Shown piece by piece: positions 56,520-64,000 of a stretch of 64,000 nucleotides of DNA; position 1 is the stretch's first letter, and the number at the start of each line of letters is the position of its first letter. Below the pieces are notes generated by a model, which worked only from the letters and a program-made list of their open reading frames with translations, had not been told where the DNA came from and did not search any database. This stretch comes from Vulcanimicrobiota bacterium (GTDB lineage Bacteria > Vulcanimicrobiota > Vulcanimicrobiia > Vulcanimicrobiales > Vulcanimicrobiaceae). The stretch is from NCBI GenBank assembly GCA_027452165.1, contig DAIDGX010000024.1, positions 186,001-250,000 of the forward strand, written 5' to 3'. The position numbers and the translations under genes are program-made.

Positions 56520-56715
56520 CCCATCCACACCTGTGGATGGGGCTGTGGATTGCGGCCTTCTCGGCCATGTTGCAAACGATGCGTTTCGCCCGTCGTATCG
56601 GGCTTTTTCCCGCATGTCAAGGGTCGTTCGAACCACCGGACCCGTGCGGCGGAAAGGCCCGAAAATACGTTCCAATCGGCCTGTGGATAAGTGGATAAAT
56701 TCGTGGATCAAATCC
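56520..56715. other. oriC, DnaA-box cluster upstream of dnaA
   Basis: This part of the 319-base gap before dnaA holds a consensus box TGTGGATAA (56682-56690), AGTGGATAA directly after it, CGTGGATCA (56702-56710), and TGTGGATGG and TGTGGATTG at 56532-56540 and 56544-56552, plus CATCCACAC at 56522-56530 on the other strand. Five or more near-consensus boxes within 200 bases next to dnaA indicate an origin or dnaA autoregulatory region. Confidence 0.8.
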
Positions 56716-56836
56716 GCAGGAGCGCCGCTTGATTAAGCCAACCGAGACCGACCTCACCGGCCACGAGGAGGCGACGCGGGTGCCTCTCCGGGTGGTTCGG
56801 CTACTGGCTTTTTGACCCGGCAAAGGACGCATCAGG

Positions 56837-58216
56837 ATGGCGCTTGCGGTTGGAGACTCCGACGTCGCTCAAGAGCTTTGGCAATCGGCTCTCGAGGCGC
56901 TTGCGGGCGCGTTTTCCAAGCCCGTGTACGAGATGTGGATCAAGCCGATGCGGCTCGCCTCGATGAACGAGAACGAGATGTTGCTCACGGTTCATAGCAA
57001 CTTTGCCCGCGAGTGGGTCGAAACGCGTTTGAAAACCCAGATCACCGAAGTTCTCAGCGAGATGTTCGGTACCACGCTCGACCTGCGATTCATCGTGGCC
57101 GAAGGGACCGAACAACCGGCCACCGGCGGTGCCTCCACGGCGGCTCCCGTTGCCGTTACAAGCCCCGTGCGCCCGCCCGACGAACTGCGCAGCTCGACGC
57201 TCAATGCCCGTTATACCTTCGAAGAGTTCGTCGTCGGCAACTCCAACCGGTTCGCCCATGCCGCCGCACAAGCGGTCGCCTGCGCCCCGGCGCGCGCGTA
57301 CAACCCCCTGTTCCTCTACGGCGGTGTCGGATTGGGGAAGACGCACTTGATGCACGCGATCGGACACCGCGTCATCCAAGACAACCCGAACGCGAACGTG
57401 GTGTACCTCACGTGTGAGAAGTTCACGAACGAGTTCATCATCGCGTTGCAGAATAACCGAACGCCTGAGTTCCGCAATCGCTACCGGCAAGTCGATGTGC
57501 TTTTGATCGATGACATTCAATTTCTGGCCGGCAAAGAGACGACACAAGAAGAATTCTTCCACACCTTCAACACGCTCCACGAATCGGGCCGCCAGCTGAT
57601 CATCAGCTCCGATCGCCCGCCAAAAGAGATCCAAACTCTGGAATCGCGGCTGCGCTCGCGTTTTGAATGGGGCCTCTTGACCGATATCCAAGCCCCCGAT
57701 ATCGAAACGCGTGAAGCGATCCTGCGCAAGAAGGCTGAGAGCGAAAAGATCCCCGTTCCCGACGAAGTAACGTCCTTCGTCGCGAAGGTGATTCCGTCAA
57801 ACATCCGCGAGCTCGAGGGCGCATTGATTCGCGTCGTTGCGTACGCCTCGCTGACGAAGTCGCCGATTACGCTCGACCTTGCCGCCGAAGTGCTCAAGAG
57901 CGCCGTCGCCAACGCCCCGCTCCAGCGCATAACGATCGGCAAGATCAAGGAGACCGTCGCGAGCGCCCACGGGCTTACCGTCAAAGAGATGGACAACGGC
58001 CGGCGCGATCAACGCCTGGCGGCTCCGCGGCAGATCGCCATGTTCATCGCGACGGAGCTTACGAACTACTCGCTGCCGCAGATTGCGCGGGACTTCGGAA
58101 AGAAGGACCACACGACGGTTATGTACGCGCGAGATAAGATCAAGGATCAGATGCAACGCGACGAGGCCTACCGCAACAAGATCCGGCAACTGATCGCGTT
58201 GTGCCAAAACCCGTAA
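56837..58216 (+). CDS. dnaA: Chromosomal replication initiator DnaA
   Basis: A 459-aa AAA+ protein. Domain I is at about 1-85 and a short linker at 95-115. The AAA+ core begins NARYTFEEFVVGNSNRFAHA, with Walker A GGVGLGKTHLMHAIGHRV and Walker B VDVLLIDDIQFLAGKE. The C-terminal DNA-binding domain ends RDFGKKDHTTVMYARDKI, containing the D-H-T-T-V signature. ATG 56837 has AAGGA about 10 bases upstream. It binds boxes on both sides of its own gene. Confidence 0.97.
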   Translation: MALAVGDSDVAQELWQSALEALAGAFSKPVYEMWIKPMRLASMNENEMLLTVHSNFAREWVETRLKTQITEVLSEMFGTTLDLRFIVAEGTEQPATGGASTAAPVAVTSPVRPPDELRSSTLNARYTFEEFVVGNSNRFAHAAAQAVACAPARAYNPLFLYGGVGLGKTHLMHAIGHRVIQDNPNANVVYLTCEKFTNEFIIALQNNRTPEFRNRYRQVDVLLIDDIQFLAGKETTQEEFFHTFNTLHESGRQLIISSDRPPKEIQTLESRLRSRFEWGLLTDIQAPDIETREAILRKKAESEKIPVPDEVTSFVAKVIPSNIRELEGALIRVVAYASLTKSPITLDLAAEVLKSAVANAPLQRITIGKIKETVASAHGLTVKEMDNGRRDQRLAAPRQIAMFIATELTNYSLPQIARDFGKKDHTTVMYARDKIKDQMQRDEAYRNKIRQLIALCQNP

Positions 58217-58329
58217 CATCCCCGGGACCAGAGACCTCGGCGGCGTAACGGCTCGGAGTGCTTCCGGGCCGTTCGTCGTCTCCGGGCGTCATCCACCAAT
58301 ACACACGCTCCACGAACAAGGTCGGGCCT

Positions 58330-58500
58330 TCGCGCGTGGATAACTGCACGGGGGCTCGAAACGGTGGAAGTGTGTATCGGGCACCCGCGATCATCCACAA
58401 CTTATTCCCGGCGCAAACCCGCATGGGAACTAGCAAAAGTGGACTTATCCGCGGAATACACCGCCTTACTACTGTTACGACTCTTTATTTAAATACTTAC
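58330..58500. other. oriC, DnaA boxes, DnaA-trios and AT-rich unwinding region
   Basis: Between dnaA and dnaN are CGTGGATAA (about 58336-58344), TCATCCACA (about 58390-58398) and TTATCCGCG (58445-58453). Then comes a GC-rich spacer, TTA-CTA-CTG-TTA (58466-58477), which fits the DnaA-trio pattern on the complementary strand, and finally an AT-rich tract TTTATTTAAATACTTA (58484-58499). This is the order described for the basal unwinding system of Bacillus subtilis. The remainder of the 58217-58535 gap shows no gene. Confidence 0.75.
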
Positions 58501-58535
58501 CCGGAAACGACGAGCGCCAGGAATCGGTGGAATCA

Positions 58536-59651
58536 ATGAAGTTCACCTGTAATACAAAAGAAATCGCGACGGCCGTCGGTGCGGCGAGCAAAGTGGTTAA
58601 CGCTCACACAACGGTGCCGATTCTCTCAAACGTGCTGCTGCAAGCCGAGGACGGTAAGATATCGGTGCGCGCGACCGACCTCGAGCTCACCCTCGAGCAC
58701 GCCTTCCCTGCGGAGATCGCCGAGGGCGGTTCGGTAACCGTTCCGGCTAAGCTCTTCTCGAGCTACCTCGGAAACTTGCCCGCGGGGCTCTTGGAGCTCA
58801 CCGGCACGGCGACGCGTGCCTCGGTGAAGTGCGAACGCAGCAACTACGATTTCCACGCGCTTCCGGCCGACGAGTACCCGCCGCTGCCATCGGCGACCGT
58901 CGGTTCGTCGTTTACGATCGGCGCTAAGCGCCTGCGTGAAGGCATCGACGCAACGATCTTCGCCGCCTCGAACGAAGAGGCGCGCGGCGCGGTGCTCATG
59001 GGTACGTTGCTCGAGATCGAGAACAACGCGTTAACGATGGTTGCGACCGACGGCTACCGTCTGGCGAAGTACCAAACGACGCTCGACGAGGGTATCAACG
59101 GCGTCGAGAAATACATCATTCCGTCGCGCGCCCTCGCGGAAGCCGCGCGTAACCTCGGTGGCGCCGAGTCGATTACGGTTCGTGCCCTCGGCGCGCAGAG
59201 TAACCAACTTCAGCTCACCTCGGCGGACACAACGATCACCGTACGTCTGGTCGATGGACAATATCCGAATTACGGTCAGGTGATCCCGGCTAGGTTCGAT
59301 CGTTCGGTAACGGTGAACACGCAGGCGCTGATCGGAAGCCTCCGCCGCGCCGAGCTCGTCGCCGGCGATCGCGCGAGCATGGTAAAGCTCGCTGTTTCGA
59401 ACCAAACGCTGATCGTCACCGCATCGAGCGACGTTTCGGGTAACGCTTACGAGGAACTCGAAGTCGAACAGATGGGGGACGATCTCACGATCGCCTTCAA
59501 CGCGCGCTACCTGGTCGAGATTCTCAACCACGTTAAGAGCGCCCAGACCGCAATCGAATTCCTCGGCCCGCTCTCACCCGCTGCAATCCGGCCGATCGAA
59601 CCCCCCGAAGGCGGCCAGCAACTGTACGTGCTCATGCCGCTGCGTCAGTAG
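58536..59651 (+). CDS. dnaN: DNA polymerase III beta sliding clamp
   Basis: A 371-aa protein from ATG 58536 (MKFTCNTKEIATAVGAASKV). Three clamp domains of about 120 residues follow. NAHTTVPILSNVLLQAEDGK and ATDLELTLEHAFPAEI mark the first, VATDGYRLAKYQTTLDEGIN the second, and the C-terminus ends GGQQLYVLMPLRQ (the usual YVVMPMR). A GTG 9 bases upstream is a possible alternative start. It tethers polymerases to DNA. Confidence 0.97.
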   Translation: MKFTCNTKEIATAVGAASKVVNAHTTVPILSNVLLQAEDGKISVRATDLELTLEHAFPAEIAEGGSVTVPAKLFSSYLGNLPAGLLELTGTATRASVKCERSNYDFHALPADEYPPLPSATVGSSFTIGAKRLREGIDATIFAASNEEARGAVLMGTLLEIENNALTMVATDGYRLAKYQTTLDEGINGVEKYIIPSRALAEAARNLGGAESITVRALGAQSNQLQLTSADTTITVRLVDGQYPNYGQVIPARFDRSVTVNTQALIGSLRRAELVAGDRASMVKLAVSNQTLIVTASSDVSGNAYEELEVEQMGDDLTIAFNARYLVEILNHVKSAQTAIEFLGPLSPAAIRPIEPPEGGQQLYVLMPLRQ

Positions 59652-59691
59652 CAACGCACCTGCCGTATCGCGCGATCGTGCGGCACTACAT

Positions 59692-60795
59692 ATGCAACTG
59701 ACGCGCGTTGCGCTTTCGAACTTTCGGAATTATGCGGAGCTGGATCTCGAGCCGGCGGCGGGGCTCAACGTATTCGTGGGGCAGAACGCGCAAGGCAAGA
59801 GCAACTTGCTCGAAGCGATTGCGATGCTCGGTACGGGGAAATCGTTCCGCACGAATCGTGACGCCGATCTGGTACGCGAGAGTATGGAGTTGGCGGTCGT
59901 GCGCGGCGACGCACGCATCCGCGCGGGGATCGTGCATCTCGGATGTACCGTTACAAAAAGCGCTCGGGCAACGCGTAAAACCTACACGTTAAACGGGGAA
60001 GGCGTGCGCTACGCGCGCTTCCTCGGAAGCATTCGTGTCGTCACGTTCGTTCCGGCCGATCTGCAACTGGTCGGCGGGCCCCCGTCGCTACGCCGCTCGC
60101 TCGTCAACATTGCACTTGCGCAAGAAGATCGCACCTATTTTCACGAGCTCGCGCGCTATCAAAAGGCCCTACAGCAAAAAGCGGCGATGCTGCGTGGAAC
60201 CGTCAGCTACGATCCCGACTTGCTTGCGATCTACGATCACACCCTGGTTGAGGCGGGGACGGCGGTAATGTTGGCCCGCAACCACTTCATCGCGGAGCTC
60301 CAGCGCGAAGCCGAGCGCACCCACGCGCAGTGGACCAACGGCGTCGAGCGCCTCGAGGTGCGCTACGCACCGAACGTGCCCTTTGAGGTTCCGACAACCG
60401 AGGCGGTGGCGGGGGCGTTCGCCGAGCGGCTTCGCCAGGTGGCCGAGGCCGAGCGACTGCGCCGTACCACGCTTGCCGGACCCCACCGCGACGACCTCGC
60501 TCTCAGCCTCGACGGGAGCGCGCTTGCCGCCTATGGGTCGCAGGGGCAGCAGCGGACGGCGGTGCTGGCGCTCAAGGTTGCCGAATACGCCGTCATGCGC
60601 GATCGCTCGAATGAGGCTCCGCTCTTGCTGCTCGACGACGTTCTCTCGGAACTCGACCGGGAGCGCGCCGCCGCGTTCCTTGCGGGTATCGGCGATTACG
60701 AGCAGGCATTCGTCACCACCACCCAGCTGCCCGAGGGGCTGCCGGGCGCGTCGAGCGTCTTCGAGATCGCCCGCGCGACGGTGCGCGCATGCTGA
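59692..60795 (+). CDS. recF: DNA replication and repair protein RecF
   Basis: A 367-aa SMC-like ATPase. N-terminal LTRVALSNFRNYAELDLEPA and Walker A VGQNAQGKSNLLEAIAMLG; later RRTTLAGPHRDDLALSLDG, SQGQQRTAVLALKVAEYAVM (ABC signature) and LLLLDDVLSELDRERAAAFL (Walker B and D-loop). It loads RecA at gaps with RecO/RecR. ATG 59692 is 40 bases after dnaN. Confidence 0.95.
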   Translation: MQLTRVALSNFRNYAELDLEPAAGLNVFVGQNAQGKSNLLEAIAMLGTGKSFRTNRDADLVRESMELAVVRGDARIRAGIVHLGCTVTKSARATRKTYTLNGEGVRYARFLGSIRVVTFVPADLQLVGGPPSLRRSLVNIALAQEDRTYFHELARYQKALQQKAAMLRGTVSYDPDLLAIYDHTLVEAGTAVMLARNHFIAELQREAERTHAQWTNGVERLEVRYAPNVPFEVPTTEAVAGAFAERLRQVAEAERLRRTTLAGPHRDDLALSLDGSALAAYGSQGQQRTAVLALKVAEYAVMRDRSNEAPLLLLDDVLSELDRERAAAFLAGIGDYEQAFVTTTQLPEGLPGASSVFEIARATVRAC

Positions 60796-61649
60796 GGCTC
60801 GGTCAGGCGCTTGGTGCCTGGAGCCCTGGCGACGGAGGCTCCGGCCCAACCGAACCGATCGTGCTGCTCGGTGCGGCCTGGGCCGAACTCGCGGGCGAGA
60901 GCCTGGCCGCGCACTCACACCCCGGCAAGCTCGAGGGCGACACCCTGCTCGTCACCACCAGCTCGAGCGCGTGGAGCCAGCAGCTCAGCTTTCTCACCGA
61001 GCCGATCCTGGCCGCAATCAACGCCCGGCTGCCGCATGCTGGGATCGCGAAGCTGCGCTTTCGCATCGGCAAACTGCCGCAGCGCGGGCGCTCCGCGCGG
61101 GGCGGACGGGCCGCGGCACCACGTCGAGACGATACCATCGACCCGCGGCCGCCGGTGCGCGACGCCGGCGAAGCGCTCGCGCGCTTTCGGGGCGACGTGG
61201 CGATCGCTGAGCGGGCAAAACGCGAGCGCGGGTGGAAAGAATGCACCGGGTGCTCCGCATTGATCGCGCCCGCTTCCGGACCCGTCTGCGTTTCGTGCGC
61301 GGTCGCCCGGGATCAGGAGCGCGAACGGCTCGTGTCCCGGTTGCTTTTTGAAGCGCCGTGGCTCGGGTATGCGGGCACGGTCTCGCTGGTCGAGGATCTG
61401 GATCGCGATACGTACGAATCGATCCGCTTGCGTCTGCTCGGGCGCTGGTGGGTACGTTTGAACCGTGTGCGCGCCGCCGGTCGCCTCTCCCGCGACGAGT
61501 CGGAACGGTTGATCGCGAGCTCGTACGTCGTGCTCAAGAGCGAACTTCCGCCCGAGCGGGTAAGCCCCGCGACGATACGCAACGTGCTCGGCGACGAACT
61601 GCACGAACTTCTTTACGGTAGGTCAGAACACAACAACGATGTCCAATAA
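60789..61649 (+). CDS. DciA/DUF721-type protein with zinc-finger extension
   Basis: A 286-aa protein. Residues about 25-100 look like the DciA domain (AAWAELAGESLAAHSHPGKL, VTTSSSAWSQQLSFLTEPIL, AKLRFRIGKLP), the replicative-helicase loader found in the recF-gyrB interval. Unlike typical DciA (about 100-180 aa), it continues through an Arg-rich linker to CTGCSALIAPASGPVCVSC (about 157-175), a C-x2-C...C-x2-C zinc-finger pattern. It ends in a helical domain with SIRLRLLGRWWVRLNRVRAA. It overlaps recF by 7 bases and gyrB by 11. Confidence 0.75.
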   Translation: MLRLGQALGAWSPGDGGSGPTEPIVLLGAAWAELAGESLAAHSHPGKLEGDTLLVTTSSSAWSQQLSFLTEPILAAINARLPHAGIAKLRFRIGKLPQRGRSARGGRAAAPRRDDTIDPRPPVRDAGEALARFRGDVAIAERAKRERGWKECTGCSALIAPASGPVCVSCAVARDQERERLVSRLLFEAPWLGYAGTVSLVEDLDRDTYESIRLRLLGRWWVRLNRVRAAGRLSRDESERLIASSYVVLKSELPPERVSPATIRNVLGDELHELLYGRSEHNNDVQ

Positions 61650-63537
61650 TTACACGGGCGAACAGATCGAGGTCCTCAAGGGTCTCGAAGCCGTGCGGAA
61701 ACGCCCGGGCATGTATATCGGCAACACCGCGGAGCGCGGGTTGCATCAACTCGTGTACGAAGCCGTCGATAACGCCGTCGATGAAGCGCTCGCGGGTTAC
61801 GCTGAAAACGTCAAGGTGACGATCTACAAGGACAACTCGTGTTCGGTCGAAGACGACGGGCGCGGTATTCCGGTGGACATGCACGCCGAAGAGAAGCTTC
61901 CCGCGGTCGAGGTCGTGATGACGATCCTGCACGCCGGCGGTAAATTCGGGAAGGGCGGCTACAAAGTTTCAGGTGGCCTGCACGGCGTGGGCATCTCGGT
62001 CGTCAACGCGCTCTCGGAGTGGATGGTGACGCGGATCAAGCGCGACGGTGCGATCTACGAGATGCGCTTCGAGCGCGGCATCACCGCGCAAAAGCTCAAG
62101 AAGGTCGGTAAGACCGATGCGACGGGAACCTTCCAGCATTGGAAGCCCGATCCCGAGATGTTCGAAACGCTCGATCTGCATTGGGATATTCTTCAAAAAC
62201 GCCTGCGCGAACTCGCCTTTTTAAACCGTGGGCTTTCGATCACGCTGCGCGACGAGCGTCCCGACGAACCGCGCGAGCGCACGTATAAGTTCGACGGCGG
62301 CATCGTTTCGTTCGTCGAGTGGTTGAACGAGAAGAAGGACGCGCTGCATCCCATCATCTCGACGCACTCGGAGCGCGAGGGCGTCGATGTCGAGGTGGCG
62401 ATGGCGTGGACCGACACCTATTCCGAGCAGATTTTCAGCTACGCGAACAACATCAACACGATCGAAGGCGGCATGCATCTGCAAGGCTTCCGTCAAGCGG
62501 TCACGCAAGCGGTCAATGGCTACGCAAAGAAGCGCGGCATGCTCAAAGAGTCCGATGGCTCGCTCTCGACCGACGATATCGTCGAAGGGCTCACGGCCGT
62601 CGTCTCGGTGAAGCTGCAAGAGCCGCAATTCGAAGGCCAGACCAAAACCAAGCTCGGTAACGCGCGCGTGCGCTCGATCGTGTATGGCTTGGTCAACGAA
62701 CGTCTCGAGTTTTTCTTCGAAGAGAATCCGAAGAGCGCGCGCGCGATCATCGAAAAAACGATGCAGGCGCAGCGGGCGCGCGAGGCCGCCAAGAAAGCGC
62801 GCGATCTTTCGCGTCGTAAGAACGCCCTCGAGGGCTCGGGCCTTCCCGGCAAGCTCGTCGATTGCAAGAACACCGATCCCAAAGAGAGCGAGATCTTTCT
62901 CGTCGAAGGTGATTCGGCCGGCGGCACCGCGAAGGGCGGACGAGACCCGAACACGCAAGCGATTCTGCCGCTACGCGGTAAGATCTTGAACGTCGAGAAG
63001 GCGCGTTTGGACAAGGTGCTCTCGAACGAAGAGATTCGAACGATGATCACGGCGCTTGGAACCGGCTTTGGCGACGAGTTCGATCTAGCGAAGCTGCGGT
63101 ATCACAAGATCATCATCATGACCGACGCCGACGTGGATGGATCGCACATCCGCACGTTGCTCCTGACGTTCTTCTATCGTCAGATGCGCCCGCTCGTCGA
63201 TGAAGGTCACGTCTTCATCGCCCAGCCGCCGCTCTACGGCATCAAGAAGGGCAAGAAGCAGTGGTGGGCCTTCAGTGAGGCCGATCTGAAGAACGTGCTC
63301 GGCGAGAGCGATCCCAAAGAGTTCACCATCCAGCAGTACAAAGGCTTGGGCGAGATGGATGCCGAGCAGCTGGCGGAGACGACGATGGAGGTCGGTAACC
63401 GGCGTCTGAAACGCATTACGATCGAAGACACGGTCGAAGCCGAACAGATCTTCACCGATCTGATGGGCGACAAAGTCGAACCGCGCAAGCAGTACATCTT
63501 CGACTACGCTCGCTCGGTAAAGAACCTCGACCTCTAA
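61639..63537 (+). CDS. gyrB: DNA gyrase subunit B
   Basis: A 632-aa GHKL ATPase and TOPRIM subunit. VRKRPGMYIGNTAERGLHQL and YEAVDNAVDEALAGYAENVK, SVEDDGRGIPVDMHAEEKLP (ATP site), VSGGLHGVGISVVNALSEWM, FLVEGDSAGGTAKGGRDPNT (TOPRIM Glu), LPLRGKILNVEKA, and IIIMTDADVDGSHIRTLLLT (DxD metal site). It introduces negative supercoils with GyrA. ATG 61639 overlaps the previous gene. gyrA is not in the window. Confidence 0.97.
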   Translation: MSNNYTGEQIEVLKGLEAVRKRPGMYIGNTAERGLHQLVYEAVDNAVDEALAGYAENVKVTIYKDNSCSVEDDGRGIPVDMHAEEKLPAVEVVMTILHAGGKFGKGGYKVSGGLHGVGISVVNALSEWMVTRIKRDGAIYEMRFERGITAQKLKKVGKTDATGTFQHWKPDPEMFETLDLHWDILQKRLRELAFLNRGLSITLRDERPDEPRERTYKFDGGIVSFVEWLNEKKDALHPIISTHSEREGVDVEVAMAWTDTYSEQIFSYANNINTIEGGMHLQGFRQAVTQAVNGYAKKRGMLKESDGSLSTDDIVEGLTAVVSVKLQEPQFEGQTKTKLGNARVRSIVYGLVNERLEFFFEENPKSARAIIEKTMQAQRAREAAKKARDLSRRKNALEGSGLPGKLVDCKNTDPKESEIFLVEGDSAGGTAKGGRDPNTQAILPLRGKILNVEKARLDKVLSNEEIRTMITALGTGFGDEFDLAKLRYHKIIIMTDADVDGSHIRTLLLTFFYRQMRPLVDEGHVFIAQPPLYGIKKGKKQWWAFSEADLKNVLGESDPKEFTIQQYKGLGEMDAEQLAETTMEVGNRRLKRITIEDTVEAEQIFTDLMGDKVEPRKQYIFDYARSVKNLDL

Positions 63538-63586
63538 CCGCGCTCCGCGGGGAGGCCCGCGCCTGCGATGCGGGTATTAAGAGAAC

Positions 63587-64000
63587 GTGCGCAGGCGCTT
63601 GGGCTTTGCCGCGGTGGCGGTCGCCGTCGTCCTGATGGGGCTCCTCGTGCCGAACCGCCACGCGGTGCTCGGTTACGTGCTGCCGCGGGCGATCGGCGCA
63701 GCGACCGGCTACAAGGTGTCGATCGGCGCGTTTCATTTCGGCACCACGCACGGCGCGCTGATCGACCTGCGCGCCAGCAGGGACGGCGTGCCGGTGCTCG
63801 CGGTGCGCCGGATCGACGTGTGGTACGACGCGCGCGATCTCTTGCCCGGCAGCCATCATCGCTACGGGGTGCGGGCGATCGCGATCGACGCGCCCTCGCT
63901 CACCCTCGTGCGCGACAAGAATGACAACTACAACGTCGCGTTGCCGGCTGCTTCATCCGGTCCGCAGGCGCCGTCGCCGCCGAATCACGTACCGCTCGCG
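63587..64000 (+). CDS. AsmA/TamB-like envelope protein, N-terminal part (runs off the window)
   Basis: Only 138 codons are seen, from GTG 63587. The N-terminus MRRRLGFAAVAVAVVLMGLL is a signal anchor. It is followed by GYVLPRAIGAATGYKVSIGA and VLAVRRIDVWYDARDLLPGS, then IAIDAPSLTLVRDKNDNYNV. This is the AsmA/TamB/YhdP-type start: a membrane anchor, 'A-x-x-x-G-Y-x-v-x-i', then beta strands describing 'P-x-l-x-l-x-r-d-x-x-g-x-x-N'. Such proteins form long grooves that move lipids or outer-membrane proteins between membranes. The family is inferred from pattern only. Confidence 0.55.
   Translation, partial: MRRRLGFAAVAVAVVLMGLLVPNRHAVLGYVLPRAIGAATGYKVSIGAFHFGTTHGALIDLRASRDGVPVLAVRRIDVWYDARDLLPGSHHRYGVRAIAIDAPSLTLVRDKNDNYNVALPAASSGPQAPSPPNHVPLA

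Noticed and set aside
1-64000. tRNA, rRNA, tmRNA or CRISPR arrays
   Set aside because: Intergenic regions were read for cloverleaf arms, TTC-x-A-x-T-type T-loops and regularly spaced repeats; none was recognised.

Overview
The window is a high-GC bacterial chromosome segment that carries the replication origin. Everything points to a diderm (outer-membrane) bacterium outside the Proteobacteria. There is an ADP-heptose/LPS-core cluster (gmhA, split hldE, heptosyltransferase, LpxB-related protein). Ribosomal protein L27 carries the N-terminal extension typical of Firmicutes and other terrabacterial groups. The origin-proximal order is rpmH-rnpA-yidD-yidC-khpB on one side and dnaA-dnaN-recF-dciA-gyrB on the other. 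Candidatus Eremiobacterota/Vulcanimicrobiota (WPS-2) or a relative is my best guess; this is inference from gene content and no marker phylogeny was run.

Layout. 1-7.2 kb (minus): hisS-accB-gmhA-hldA-hldC-lpxB-like-GT2-GT9-GT2, a tightly overlapping envelope operon with a tRNA synthetase and an acetyl-CoA carboxylase subunit at its head. 7.3-8.8 kb: a permease fused to a DUF1980-like domain, and a glyoxalase. 8.8-10.6 kb: a lower-GC accessory patch with two secreted proteins and a dispersed repeat. 10.6-17.8 kb (minus): fabF, rnc, smc, purH. 17.9-25.3 kb (plus): two small secreted proteins, rpmA, obg, nadD, a DUF3465 lipoprotein, maf, mreC, mreD and PBP2, linking ribosome/GTPase functions to cell elongation. 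25.3-32.5 kb (minus): a tandemly duplicated module of a giant DUF11-repeat protein followed by a short membrane-anchored HEAT-like protein. 32.6-37.4 kb: an aminotransferase, a superinfection-immunity-family protein, an orphan peptide-binding lipoprotein, a large lipoprotein, a strong hairpin and a repeat copy.

37.4-43.2 kb (minus): cca-parA-parB-(59-aa membrane protein)-thiE-thiD, followed by trpS. trpS has its own promoter and a leader peptide with three consecutive Trp codons ahead of a terminator, a complete-looking ribosome-mediated attenuator. A parS site lies just upstream of cca. 43.3-55.9 kb: the conserved origin-left genes (rsmG, mnmG, mnmE, khpB, yidC, yidD, rnpA, rpmH) on the minus strand, interrupted by accessory insertions that contain IS256-type transposase remnants, small two-cysteine proteins, a second orphan peptide-binding lipoprotein and further repeat copies. 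55.9-58.5 kb: a probable bipartite oriC with DnaA-box clusters on both sides of dnaA, and DnaA-trio and AT-rich elements ahead of dnaN. 58.5-64 kb (plus): dnaN, recF, a DciA homologue with a zinc-finger extension, gyrB, and the start of an AsmA/TamB-like gene.

Genes near the origin mostly point away from it on both sides, as expected for divergent replication. No rRNA, tRNA or CRISPR was recognised. The most novel-looking items are the trpS attenuator, the DUF11/HEAT module, the rpmH leader terminator, the probable AUC start of mreC, and a scattered two-cysteine family associated with a dispersed upstream repeat.
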